Shown here in pieces: positions 38,801 through 50,928 of a DNA stretch of 64,000 bases. The position numbers and the translations under genes are program-made. The notes under the pieces are model-generated. The model was not told the origin of the DNA. It saw only the letters and a list, made by a program, of their open reading frames with translations, and ran no database searches. The DNA is from Carallia brachiata (Eukaryota; Streptophyta; Magnoliopsida; Malpighiales; Rhizophoraceae), in NCBI GenBank assembly GCA_021464245.1, contig JADCRB010000001.1, positions 753,169 through 817,168 of the forward strand, read 5' to 3'. Each line of letters starts with the position of its first letter. Positions within the stretch are counted from its first letter, which is position 1.

Positions 38801-40062
38801 TGCTCGCCCTTGCAGCAAGTAAGTCTTGGAAGCTATGGCAGATGGACGTGAAGAATGCTTTCCTCCATGGAGAACTAGATCGAGAGATCTATATGCAACA
38901 ACCACAAGGATTTGAAGATCACACTCATTCACAATACGTATGCAAATTGAGGAAAGCACTCTATGGACTGAAGCAAGCACCACGAGCGTGGTACGGTAAG
39001 ATTGCAGAATTCTTAGTCCAGAGTGGATACTCAGTTTCACATGCAGATTCAAGCTTATTTGTTAAAAATCGAGAAAATAAGTTGGTTGTAGTACTAGTTT
39101 ACGTTGATGATCTAATCATCACTGGCGATGATGAAGGCGAGGTTCTGCAAATTAAGAAAAATCTATCAATCCGCTTCCAGATGAAAGAGCTTGGCGAGCT
39201 AAAACATTTTCTTGGACTAGAAGTGGATCGAACAAAAGAAGGATTATTCCTATGCCAGCACAAGTATGCAAAGGACTTACTCAAAAAGTTTGGAATGCTC
39301 GAGTGCAAGCCAATCTCGACTCCTATTGAAGCCAATGCCAAACTGTGTGCCTTAGAAGGAAAAGAGTTGCAAGATCCTACTATGTATCGCCAACTAGTTG
39401 GAAGCTTGATCTATTTGACTTTGACACGTCCAGACATAGCTTATGCTGTTGGAGTTGCAAGTCGCTACATGCAGGAGCCAAGGAAGCCACACTTAGAAGT
39501 ACGACGATTTTAAGATATGTGAAAGGAACTAGACTACGGCATTCTCTACAAGAAAGAGAAAGAATGTAAGTTAGCTGGCTACTGTGACGCAGACTATGGC
39601 GGTGACCATGACACTCGACGGTCAACCACTGGGTATTTGTTTAAGTTGGGCTCAGGCTCTATATCATGGTGCAGTAAAAGACAACCAACCGTCTCATTGT
39701 CAACTACTGAAGCAGAGTACAGAGCAGCAGCAGCAGCAACTCAAGAAAGTACGTGGCTGAAATTACTCTTGAAAGATCTCCACCAACAAGTGGATTATGC
39801 AATACCTCTATACTGTGATAATCAATCATCTATCCAATTGGCGGAGAATCCAGTGTTTCATGCAAGAACGAAACATGTGGAGATTCATTACCATTTTGCT
39901 AGAGAAAAAGTCTTACAAGGAGAGATCGAGATGAAGAAAATTAACACCAACAATCAGGTGGCAGACATTCTCACCAAAGGCCTTAATGGAATCAAATTTG
40001 ATGACTTTCGCATGCAGCTTGGAATGACAAGAAGAGCAACTTGTGTTGAGGGGGAGAATTGA
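35889..40062 (+). pseudogene. gag-pol region of the first copia element, broken
   Basis: The first frame (35889-37310, 473 codons) holds the gag capsid region, zinc knuckle and protease core. The second (37310-38443) starts just before the integrase zinc-binding region (LWHARLGH) and includes the catalytic DDE segment. The third (38131-38736) and fourth (38746-39513) share a frame, separated only by a TAG, and hold the linker and reverse transcriptase with YVDD. The last (39637-40062) is RNase H (DADYGG, STTEAEY). The normal copia product is one polyprotein, so these splits show at least four lesions. Described as found; the product is not rebuilt here. Confidence 0.93.
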
Positions 40063-40545
40063 AGATCAACACAAGTTTTCTAATCTAGAAAACTCTAGAA
40101 GATAATCCAATCAAGAAGAAGAAAGAAAGTTCTGGCAATATTTGGCACCATCAATTTGAGCTTCCACCGGCATTAGTTTTATTATGGACCATTCAAGAAG
40201 CTTCTAGCTTGCAATTATTTATAAACCAATAAAGCAAGTCTAGATTGTTCTCCACCGACCCAAGCATGTATAAATAGGTGTTGGGTGTGTGTGTTGTAAA
40301 TACAATGAAACATGAGTGAAAATCAACAAAGTTATGTGTGTGTGTGCTGCCGTGAGAGAGAGAGCAAGTAAGTGAGAGACAAAAATTAAGAAAAGTAATA
40401 TTTGTGTGTTGTGTTAGTGTGAGAAGTTAAGTAATAGTTGAGAGGTTCACGTCTCCTAAAGTATTGAGAGTGTACTGTGTATTTATTTAATTTAATATAA
40501 TAAAATTATCTATTTCACTTGAGATAGTCCCCTCCTACCTTAACA
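40060..40545 (+). repeat. 3' LTR of the first copia element
   Basis: It is 486 bp and nearly identical to the 5' LTR. Its TATA box (40269-40276) points toward the remaining FER-B sequence, so read-out transcription into the pseudogene is possible. Confidence 0.97.
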
Positions 40546-42879
40546 CCCGCTCCCAGTTCAGCTACGCATTCCCAGTCACTCTAGGGCCCAAGTTCGTTCG
40601 GCTCTACTTTTACCCTGCTTCCTACCCAAATTTCAACAGCTCCGCTGCCTTCTTTTCTGTCAAAGCCGGCGGCTTTATCTTTCTCAGCAACTTCAGCGCT
40701 GCCATCCACGCTCAGGCCCTCGGCCTGGAAGGCATTTCTCGAGAGTTCTGCGTGAATATTGTTGATAGTGACCGGATGCTTGACGTCACTTTAGTCCTGC
40801 CCCTGGAATTGCAGACGCCTACGCCTTCGTTAATGGGATTGAAGTGGTTTCAATGCCTGACGATCTTTATTACAGTGGAGTGGCCGATCAAGGATTCAAA
40901 TTCGTCGGCCAAATCAATTTGAGACGCATTGATAGAAGCACGGCGTTGGAGCTGATGTACCGGATAAACATTGGCGGCAATTCGCTTTCGGCTGATGAAG
41001 ACATCGGCTTGTATCGCAGGTGGACCATGGACAACGAATACCTGACAAATGCTAAACCAAGTGCTCTTCCTTCTAACAACGCTATCCAACTTGTTTACAA
41101 CAAACTGACCCGGTTTGCCGCGCCAGACCAAGTCTACAGAACCGCCAGGACAATGGGGTCTGACAAGATTGTCAAAGAGAATTAAAATCTTACTTGGGAA
41201 TTTCCTGTTGATTCTTCGTTCACGTACTTTGTCAGGCTTCATTTCTGCGAGTTCTAGCCACTGATTCTGGAGCCGGGGGATAGAGTTTTTGAGATCTATA
41301 TGGCCAATCAGACTGCTGAGAATCATGCCGATGTGATCTTGTGGGCTGGTGGAAATGGGATTCCCGTGTACAGGGACTATGCCGTGCTGATTGGAGCTAA
41401 GGGAAGCGAAAAGGTACAGAATATCTCTATTAAATTGCACCCAAAAATGTCGAGCACATATGCTGATGCAATTCTTAATGGACTTGAAATCTTCAAGTTA
41501 AGTCAGTTGGACAATCCTATCGGACCAGATCCTGACCTGTTGCCAATTAGTTCGCCCACTGTCGCCGCAACCATGCCAATATCATCCAAGTCCAAGAGCA
41601 TCAGGATAATAATAGTTACAACAAGTGTTGTGGCTTCTGTATCAGCTGTTGTTGTGCTCTCTCTTATAGTGTTGTTCATTCTTCATCGGAGTCAAAAGGT
41701 CAAGGACAAGTATACTAAGAGTCAGAAATCAACGTTACCTTCTGATCTTTGTCACCATTTCTCACTAGGCGAGATCAAGGCAGCGCCCAACAACTTTGAT
41801 AGTGTATTCATTCTTGGTGTTGGTGGGTTTGGCAATGTGTATAAAGGGTTTATTGATGGGGGGACTAAATCCGTAGCGATCAAGCGGTGAAATTCGGGGT
41901 CTCAACAAGGAACGAATGAGTTCAACACAGAGATTAAAATGCTCTCTCAGCTTAGATACATCCATTTGGTCTTTCTAATTGCTTACTGCTACGAAGATGG
42001 AGAAATGATCCTCGTGTATGATTACATGGCTCATGGTACTCTTCGTGATCACCTTTACAAAACGGATAATCCTCCACTTTCATGGAAACGGCGACTAGAG
42101 ATTTGCATTGGTTCGGCTCGTGGGTTGCAATACCTTCATTCAGAAGCAAACCAGACGATCATTCACCGTGATGTAAAGACAACAAACATCTTGTTGGATG
42201 AGAAATGGGTGGCCAAGGTCTCAGATTTCGGGTTATCCAAAATTTGCCCTACAAGCGTGTCTAAAGGCCATGTCAGTACGGCAGTGAAGGGTAGTTTTGG
42301 TTATATTGATCTAGAATATTACTGACTTTAACAACTGACAAATAAGTTCGATGTATACTTATTTAAGATTGTGTTATGTGAGATATTGTGTGTTAAACCA
42401 CTTGTTGATAAATCAAATCTTGAATAGCCAGTTAGCCTAGCATATCATTTTAAACAATGCTACCACAAATGAATGCTTAATGAGATCATCGATCCCCATT
42501 TAAAAAAAAGGTTGTGTCAGAGTGCCTGCAAAGATATACTGCGATCGCTACAAGCAGCTCGTTAGACCGTGGAGTAGATAGGCCATCAATGGCTGATGTA
42601 ATTCGACAACTGGAGTTTGCATTGCAAATGTAGAAATGTGCAAAGGAGAAAATTGAGATTGGTGAGGCTCAAACTCTGATGGATATATGTGAGCAGAGGC
42701 CCCTGAAGGACTGTCCTCCAACTGCTGGTAGTGATGGCTTCTTTGGCAATAACAGTAGCACCGTGATTGGTTCCCGGACAACAAGCAGCTATGACAAACC
42801 AAGTTGTCCTAGCATCAAGTCTGGAACAATGATGTCAAGCGTGCTATTCTCAAAGATAAAGAAGTCAGAAAGGAGATGA

Positions 42880-44885
42880 TACACGTTCTGTTTACCTTGC
42901 TAAGTTAGTATGATGTGCATATCGTTAAGAGAAACTTTTGCAGCTTAAAGATGGTTTGCACTACTGGCCCCGAAACTTGCTTTTGGCTGATTCTACTGGG
43001 GCCTATTTTCCTCGTTCTGTAGCCCCGCGGGCTGAATATCACCCTCCAATGCAACCAAAAAAAAAAAAAACAATTTTTTTTGACCGAAAAAAAAAAGCAG
43101 TTTAATTAGCTCATTGTGTGTTTGTCTACTTATGGTGCCTCTTGTGTATTAGTAAAGTTGAGAAAATGATGTTCCTCAAAAAAAAAAAAAGTTGAGAAAA
43201 TAATCACATTTTCTTGTACTGCTTTCTTTTCCTTGCATTTTTTCCCCCCAACTCTCGTGGTTATGATGGAAATAATTAAGAATTTAATTAGAAAATAATG
43301 GTTGTAGCAGCAATTAATTTTACAAATTGATATTTTCATAAAAAATGTAATAATTAGAAAATAAAATAACGAGAGTATTGAATATAAAAGAAATTAGTCA
43401 AGGATTCAGATACGAAATAATGGCTATAAGGTAAATTAATCAAAACCTAAATAAAAATAAATAGCTATAACGGAAATAATCATATTATGATGAAAATCAA
43501 AACAAATTAAATCATTTTAATTTAAAAATTAATAAGGAATAAATAAATAGATAATTTCATTTTAAGATTTATCTAATTAAAATTAATTTAAAAAATAATA
43601 ATAAATTAAACGAAGGAATATTGAGTCCAAATCATATAGAAGGAATTGAAGCTACAAACCTGAGTTGTTTTTTTCCAATAGGTTTGCTGGCATAAATCTC
43701 TAAAATTCTAGAGTGAGAAGACAAAGAAAAGAAGTGCAGCAAAGCTCTGTTTAGTGTTATTTGTTGGGCTTCCTCTTTTATTAACGTTCGTTCGCTCTCT
43801 GTAACTTAGAACTCAATTGCATCCTGTAGGCCCAAAGAAAAAAAGGAACTCAATTGCATTCAATACATGCTAAATAGAATAATTTTTACCAGTGAGTGTT
43901 GGTGTGAGTAATAGGAGTTTATTATCATTTAATTAGAGGTCTCAAATTTGAGACCTTAAGAATGCAGTTGTGTTAAATACTTACTGGGAGACTTTTGCCA
44001 CATTTTGAGAATCTGTTCGGGTCGATTCAGATTAATCAGTCTATTGAGATGAATACTGAGCGGTTTTAAAAAAATAAAATAAAAAAAAATAATTTCTAAA
44101 AATATAACATAAAATAAATGTGAAACAAAAGCTCCAATCAAAAACCGTATCACAAAATGACCAGATGAATAAACAAAATGATTTTGAGACTACAACGAAA
44201 TGAAGATACAAACCTGAATTTTGTCCAATAGAGTTGCTGGCAAAAAGCTTCGAAATTCTATGATGAGAAAGACAGAGAGCGAGGTATAGGGAAAGAAAAC
44301 CAGAGTGCGAAAGCTCTGAATGACATTATTTTTTGGGTGTGCTCTGGATGGCGTTATTTTGTGGGTTGCTCCTTTATTAACGATCATTATTTGTTTAGTA
44401 ATTTTTTTTAGTGAACAAAGCAGGGAAATTGTACAATAATGGTGAAGAAAATAGCTGAAAATTCAAAAATTAGTGAAAAATAGCAAAAAAAATACTAAGT
44501 AAATAAAAAATTAAGGGGAAAAATTATATTACTTGCCATGTGCCAGTTAAAATCACGAGGAAGGTGTCTTTAAATTTTTCTATTGTACTGATTAGATAAA
44601 GATAGATCCCTATTAATAACTTGGATTTTTTCTTTTGTTTTTTTTTTTTTTTGGGTAACATTCCTCATTAACGTTATTTCTCAAAGGTCTGATGTTCAAA
44701 TTTTGGGGTAGAAATGTGATATTAACGGGAAACGAAAAAAAAAAAAAAAAAAAAGTGATCGTGTTTGGCTGCGGGAGGATTCATATTCCAACTCTAGGTT
44801 AGATCTATCCTAATCGGTGCACGCGATGAGAGGAGATTCAATTTACGCTGTTCATAATTAATTTAAAATTACCAATCAGGTCTCA
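42880..44885 (+). repeat. 3' flank of FER-B, diverged, with internal direct repeats
   Basis: The first 500 bases and the last 480 bases match the 3' flank of FER-A and C with moderate divergence. Between them lie about 950 extra bases (43440-44385) containing two direct repeats (about 43645-43800 and 44200-44390), both with ACAAACCTGA, CCAATAG, TTGCTGGCA and TCCTTTATTAACG. No gene is visible. Confidence 0.6.
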
Positions 44886-44931
44886 TCAATCACAATGAAT
44901 GCACGGAAGGCGCCAAGCCATCACGACCATC

Positions 44932-44954
44932 CATCATCATCATCATCATCATCT
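44932..44954. repeat. (CAT)n microsatellite in the RNR1-B promoter
   Basis: A perfect CAT trinucleotide run of about seven units upstream of the E2F-like box. Confidence 0.85.
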
Positions 44955-44991
44955 TAACCAATATGATGCTGATGAAGAGCGCGTTTTCCCA

Positions 44992-45002
44992 TTGGCGGGA
45001 AA
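44992..45002 (+). promoter_or_regulatory. E2F-like site of the RNR1-B promoter
   Basis: The sequence TTGGCGGGAAA closely matches the E2F consensus. It lies 365 bases upstream of the RNR1 start codon. Ribonucleotide reductase genes of plants are known to be driven in S phase through E2F sites. The same box is kept in the unit A relic (33680-33690) and lost in unit C. Confidence 0.65.
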
Positions 45003-45366
45003 CTTAAAAAAAGAAAAAAGAGATCAGTAATTGTCCAAAAAAGATACGGACAATCAGAACACAAAAAAAAAAAAAAAATAATGATAATAAAATCAATAAA
45101 TAAATTAAAAAAAACCGAAAACTACCAGATTAAAAATTCAAAATCATTTGGCTTTTTCGTCAATGGCTTCTCGCGCACTCTTCAGCGCTACTCTGCAACC
45201 CTCTCTGTTCAATTTCCTCTATAAATACGAAATCGCATTACGAATATTGAATGGCAGAGGCAACCAACCCATTCTCATTACCTGTTCGACGTAATTCCCC
45301 TGAGATACTTTTCTCTGTTTTTTTTTTTCCCAAAAAAAAGCAGAAGAAGAAGAAGAAGAAGAAGTA

Positions 45367-48300
45367 ATGTATGTGGTAAAGAGAGATGGGCGGCAGGAAC
45401 CAGTCCGTTTCGACACGATCACGGCTTGGTTAGAGAAACTCAGTTATGGATTGAATCAGGATCACTGCGACCCCTTGCTTGTCTCCCAGAAGGTCTGTGC
45501 TGGGGTTTACAGGGGCGTCACTACCACCCAGCTTGATCAACTCGCCGCCGAGACCGCCGCTTCCTTGACCGCCACCCACCCTGATTACGCCTTGGTTGGT
45601 CCCTTCTTCTTCTGTTTTTTTCTTTTTTAACCGTGATTTATGTAGCTTTTGTTTTTTCTGATGGAATTGGCTTTGTTTGGTTTTTCTGGGGAATTATGAA
45701 TAATTTGGTGCAGTTGGCTGCAAGAATTGCTGTTTCAAATCTTCATAAGAATACAAACAACTTGTTTTCGGAGACGTGAGTGTTTGTTTTTGACTGAGTT
45801 TAAATGGGTTTTTTTTTCTTGATATGAAAATCGATGTAATTATAGATGGATATTAATGCAGGATCAAAGTGATGTATAATCACGTTGATAAGAGATCTGG
45901 GAAGAAAGCTTGTTTCATTGCAGATGATGTTTACCAAATAATCATGAAGGTAAATCCCAACTTGCTAATGTTATTATTAGTGTTACTTTATCAAATAACT
46001 AGTTGAAAGCACTGCCAACTTCCTTTTTTTTTTTTTTTCTTGGGGTTTAGAATGCTGCTCGGTTGGATAGTGAGATTGTGTATGACAGAGATTTTGATTA
46101 CGATTACTTTGGATTCAAAACTCTCGAGAGGTCTTACCTTTTGAAGGTTGATGGGAAAATCGTACAAAGACCTCAGCACATGTTGATGAGAGTTGCTGTT
46201 GGCATTCATAAAGATGATATTGATTCTGCGGCCAGAACATACCATTTGATGTCTCAACGTTGGTTCACACATGCTACCCCTACCTTTTTCAATGCTGGAA
46301 CTCCTCAGCCTCAAGTATGAATTTGTTGTGTCATTATGCAATGTGGGAATATTTAATGAATCTTAGTCATATCTCTCGCTCCTACTTTGGTGATGAGACA
46401 GTTAAGTAGCTGCTTTCTTGTGTGCATGAAAAATCATAGCATTGAGGGCATATTTGATGCGTTAAAGGAATGTGCTGTTATTAGCAAATTGGTTGGAGGA
46501 ATTGGTGTTTCCATTCATAATATCTGTGCCACAGGCAGTTATATTTCTTGGACAAATGGGACTTCCAATGGGATTGTGCCTATGCTTCGTGTCTTTAATG
46601 ACACTGCTCGTTATGTCGATCAAGGAGGAGGAAAGAGGAAGGGTAGTCACCATTCTGTTCTCGTGCTCCAATTTTAATTTTCTTTTATTTGCAGGATTAA
46701 TGCACATGGGCACCCTTGCATGCATGCAGATATACATGTGTACGCGCAGAGCATCCTGGATTTGTTTGGCAGAGCTTGATTAATTGCAGTTGATTGCATT
46801 CCATTATTTTGCACTACAGAACACCACATTGTAATTTGCATTATTATTATTAACATTTGTACAAGAAGTTGCACGTCAATGTGTGCAATTTTCTTGATGC
46901 TGTATATTTTATTAGGGTTGTTTCTGCTTTATAATCACTTTTTTTGTTTTAGGGGCTTTTGCTGCCTATTTGGAGCCATGGCATGCAGACAACTTTGAGT
47001 TTCTAGAACTCAGAAAGAATCATGGAAAGGTGCTGCTGCATATGTTGTTATTGTAGCATATCATATATGCTGATGAAGCAATGCTTGTTCCTTTCACATA
47101 ACCTAGTTTATCTTAAGTTGAACTATAAAAGTCTTTTTCCTTCTGCATATCTCTTTATGGGTGTTTGGCTTTTCTTTCATTGGATGGTTTTCTTTTAATA
47201 CCTTATTTGCAGGAAGAACATGGAGCGAGAGATTTATTCAATGCTCTTTGGATTCCTAATCTCTTTATGGAAAGAGTCTGACGTGATGGCAGTTGGTCTT
47301 TATTGTGCCCTAATGAGGCCCCAGGGATTGCTGATTGCTGAGGTGAAGGATTTGAGAAACTATATAGGCATTATGAAGTTGATGTTGGGATTTTTACAAT
47401 GTTTTCACTTGCGATGACGGTTGGATTATGAAGTTGATAGTTAGATTACATTTTTTGTAAATATAGGGTAGGGCAAAGAAGGTTATTTCTGCTGGGAAAC
47501 TATGGTTTGAGATTTTAAGTTCCCAGCTTGAAACAGGAACTCCTTACACGCTCTTCAAGATATGTGAACAAGACACTTGTATCATTTTTGGGTCACTGCT
47601 TCAATTGATTTTTGACCGATATTTTTTTCCTCCAGGATTCTTGCAATAGGACAAGCAACCAGCAGAATCTGGGCACTATCAAGTGTTCTAACCTGTGCAC
47701 GGAGATTGTTGAATTCACCAGTCCAACAGAAACTGCAGTTTGCAATCTTGCATTCATTGTTTTGCCTCAATTTGTGAGGAAAAAGGTGGAATGTGAAATT
47801 GGATTCATGTTTCAAATGTCTGACCTTGTCATAAAGGTCTGGCTACTCAACAATATTTACTTGTTTGTTGTCAGGGTGTACCTGTTTGGTCACAATCATC
47901 AATGCTAATTGGGAGTAAAGAACCGATATTTGATTTTGATCAACTAGCGGAGGTTTGTTTTAAATGACATGTTTGCAAACACATTAATAAATGTTGATTG
48001 GTACCAATGTAGATGAATTTGTGTAAATTTACTTAGGCAAGTGTTACAAGTGAAAAGATAAGTAGGGGATTTGAGAGTTTTGACATTTTTTATATTTGGA
48101 TTTTGTTTGCCTGGTAGGTTGCCAACAATCACCAGAAATCTCAATAAGATTATTGATATTAATTACTATCCCACATAAACTGGACGGTTGTCAAACATGC
48201 GGCACAGACCAATAGGTATTGGTGTTCAGGGTCTTGCTGACACATTCATCCTGCTTGGCATGCCATTGATTCGGCAGAGGTAGCAAAGCACTTCTCTCAA

Positions 48301-49360
48301 GTATGGTTAGTCTATGAATTTTTGTTGAGATCTTTCATTAAGTTTTACCTGGCTTGATCCTTGCATGCACAACTAAACAAAGACATTTGAGACCATATAT
48401 TACCATGCGCTTAAATCTTCTTCTGAATTGGTTATGAGACATATCATGGGAGCCCCATGAGCAAGGTTTGAACATCTGAGTTAGTTTTCATGAAATTCTG
48501 CATAACAATTTTATGATGCATGCCGTGTTGTTGGGTTATTATATGCACCTGATATGCTGTCAGATTTAGCAGAAGTCACTTTAAGTTTTCACTTGTTAAA
48601 TTCTATCTTATGACTGTCATGTACCCAAAGAAAAGTTGAAACAACTTACTTGGATAGGACATTTGCTTCCTTTCTTTTGGGTGGGATTCTGCAGACGGAC
48701 ATGTGGGGTGTGACGCCATCAGATAGGTGGGACTGGGATGCTCTTAGGGGAATGATATCCAAGAGAGGAGTAAGAAACTCTCTTGTTGTAGCACCTACGC
48801 CCACTGCATCAACAAGCCAGAGTCTTGGAAACAGTGAGTGTTTTGAGCCTTACACATCCAATATCTACAGCTGCAGAGTTTTAAGGTTTGTGTTTCTTTA
48901 TCAGGCTGGTTCCTTTGATGTGCAGTTCTATGGCTGTCTACCATCAAACGCCTTTCATTGTCAGTGGTGAATTTGTTGTAGTGAGCAAACATCCTTCATG
49001 ATCTAACAGAGATGGGTCTCTGGTCACAAACTCTAAAGAACAAGATAATTTATGAGAATGGCTCTGTTATGAATATTCCTCAGATTCCTGAGCAGCTGCA
49101 AGCGATATGCAAGTATAAATATTTCTTCTCTGCATGTTAGAATTTTTAACTCATTCACTAGTCTTGGAGTTCAAGCTGCTAAAGCATTATTGTTTCATTG
49201 TATCAGGACGGTGTGGGAAATCAAGCAAAAGCTACTGGTGGATATGGCTGCTGCTCGTGGGTGCTGCATAGACTGGAGTCAAAGTCTGAATATTCACATG
49301 TAGCAACCCGATGATGGAAAACTGACTTCCCTTCATTTCTGTGTTTCGTCCAAGGTATTG
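45367..49360 (+). pseudogene. RNR1: Ribonucleotide reductase large subunit (RNR1), unit B, broken copy
   Basis: Exons recognised: 45367-45594, 45714-45775, 45862-45949, 46051-46314, 46402-46642, 46953-47029, 47213 to about 47391, about 47468-47559 and about 47637-47785, then fainter exons at about 48190-48290, 48690-48890, 48990-49115 and 49205-49300. The start (MYVVKRDGRQEPVRFDTITA) is the ATP-cone region of class I RNR large subunits, and [16 protein letters not shown] and [14 protein letters not shown] belong to the catalytic barrel. Damage: TGA at 47279-47281 (Arg codon) and 47339-47341 (Trp codon), exon 8 donor GT changed to AT at 47560, and frameshifts in later exons. The 3' end is missing: unit C upstream sequence begins near 49540. 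It reduces ribonucleotides to deoxyribonucleotides when intact; this copy cannot. Confidence 0.9.
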
Positions 49361-49539
49361 CTTTTTAAGTGATGCTTGAAGCATTGAATTCATGACAAGA
49401 CACAGTTCTGCACAGCATATTACTTTATCTGTTTAATTTGGGGTATTTAGGGGGACAGGCCTATCTTTACTAGAGCTTCTGGAAATATACAATATCCTGC
49501 TATGGTCTGTAACTGACAGCATTAGCGAGTAATGATATT

Positions 49540-50928
49540 TGTACAATGTTTAATCCCAATAATTAGATTCTTCTTTTATAGCTATTGTTTGTGAAAACAT
49601 ACCTACTAAGCATTAGCTAAAAGATTCATTCGCAACTCTTTAAGATTTTTCCATCTTTAATTTAGTGCCTCTAACTCTAATTAGTGGAGTGTTTTGTGGA
49701 AAAACGGTGAAGACACAAAGCAACAAAAAGGGGCAAATGGACTAACAGCCGAGTAATCAATTTTCAAATTGTTTTTTAGGTAAGTCAATTTTCAAAATTA
49801 TAATATGAGAGAAATTTTTTTTTTCTCTAATAAATGACGTCAATTACGAAAAGTTCAAAGGGCGTCATGTAGCTACAACCTATACATTGTAAAGCACAAT
49901 ATGTGCATGTAAGGAGAGAACACATGACATAATCCACTTAAAATTGGCCAAAAAAAATAACAAAAAAAATTAAGCTGCACTTGTAACATCCTAATTTTAA
50001 AGTTTGGTCTAAAAATGACAATACCAGCAAGACTCTTTAAAAATGTAGATGCTTAAAAGAAATTAATTATTTTTTTTGTTCAAAGAAAGTGCACGGTAAC
50101 GATAGATGAGAGAGTGAAATGAGTTCAAGCTTACAGCATTCAATTAATTGAACGAAGTCCAATTCCCTCTCTTTTGTCTTTTTGCGATATTTGAGATTAT
50201 AACCATTGGATACCCAATTTATTAATCAGAACGCTTTGTTAAGACTTTATAGTTGTTAATTTAAGTCTTAAATTCTGAAAAATGATGTGTTATGATGTTG
50301 CGGTACCATAACTATATCGGATTTCAAAAAAAGCAGAAAAATGCCGGCTATTCCGAAATGGGCTCCATCCGACGACGGACTTCAAGCATTGACCACAAAT
50401 TCTTCCAATTTTGGTTCCTTTTCCGCTGGGGGGAAGAAACTTCATTTTAGCCATTTTATCGTATTCAAAGCCGATTGTATAAAAGACTAGCAATTGCTCC
50501 AGTAGTTGGAGGTGTTGGCTTTGGGTTCAAACTACAGACCTACACCTCATCTTTTCTCTTCCCTTACAATTAAGTTATCAGTTTTGATGAAAAAAAAAAT
50601 CTAATTTTATATTCTCTCGTTATTTTTTTCCCACCGGAAATACATGCTAAGAATATTTTGTTTTAATCACCAATAAATCATAACTTAATTAGTGTTAAAA
50701 TGTCTTTAAGTTATTGTTAACAAATATGCAATTAAGTATCATACTAACCCAATGTATGTGTCCCTATCTATGTTATTTTTGCATTTTTTTTTTAAAAAAA
50801 AACTTAAACTTGACTGAAATTCGACAATTCAGCCACACCCCACCTCATTATCCTTATCTATTGAGGATCAGCAAATTTTCCGTTATTTCATTTTTCTCAA
50901 GTTCTCTGCACTTCTTTGCCTCCCTAAA
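49540..50928 (+). repeat. Unit C upstream segment (duplicated before FER-like genes)
   Basis: It aligns in order with 27621-29647 without the three unit A insertions, and its last 700 bases align with 62095-62808. It carries the promoter and leader of FER-C. Confidence 0.8.

Larger units (their letters stand above)
35261..40545 (+). mobile_element. Ty1/copia LTR retrotransposon inserted in FER-B
   Basis: LTRs 35261-35744 and 40060-40545 begin TGAAG and end AACA, and a 5-bp target duplication CCCGC flanks the element (35256-35260, 40546-40550). The primer-binding site TGGTATCAGAGC at 35748-35759 matches initiator tRNA-Met. A polypurine tract GAGGGGGAGAA precedes the 3' LTR. Gene order is gag (35889 onward, zinc knuckle CYNCGKKGHYARDCW), protease (DSGCSNHM), integrase (HxxxH-CxxC then DDE region), reverse transcriptase (YVDD) and RNase H, which is copia order. 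Breaks: a frameshift and TAA at 37308-37310, a frameshift near 38120, a TAG at 38734-38736, and paired shifts near 39500-39530. It cannot make a full polyprotein. Confidence 0.97.
34946..42879 (+). pseudogene. FERONIA-like receptor kinase, unit B, degenerate and split by a copia element
   Basis: The 5' part (34946-35260) is open: a signal peptide starting MKSTNQK, then VPRDNIALDCGSDSDNT and the first malectin-like residues. A copia element (35261-40545) interrupts it, and the gene resumes at 40546 with the duplicated CCCGC. The downstream part carries a one-base deletion near 40790, stops at 41183-41185 (TAA), 41255-41257 (TAG), 41888-41890 (TGA), 42323-42325 (TGA) and 42425-42427 (TAG), and further decay to 42879. 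The kinase still shows [16 protein letters not shown] and SDFGLSK. The scattered nonsense changes show that it was dead or relaxed before the young retrotransposon arrived. Confidence 0.92.

Noticed and set aside
40850..41440. Long minus-strand frames opposite the FER-like genes (196, 158 and 100 codons)
   Set aside because: They recur at the same place in each copy and are shadows of the GC-rich plus-strand coding sequence.
45367..46677. Functional RNR1 gene
   Set aside because: The early exons look normal, but exon 7 has two in-frame TGA codons, the exon 8 donor is lost and the 3' end is missing.
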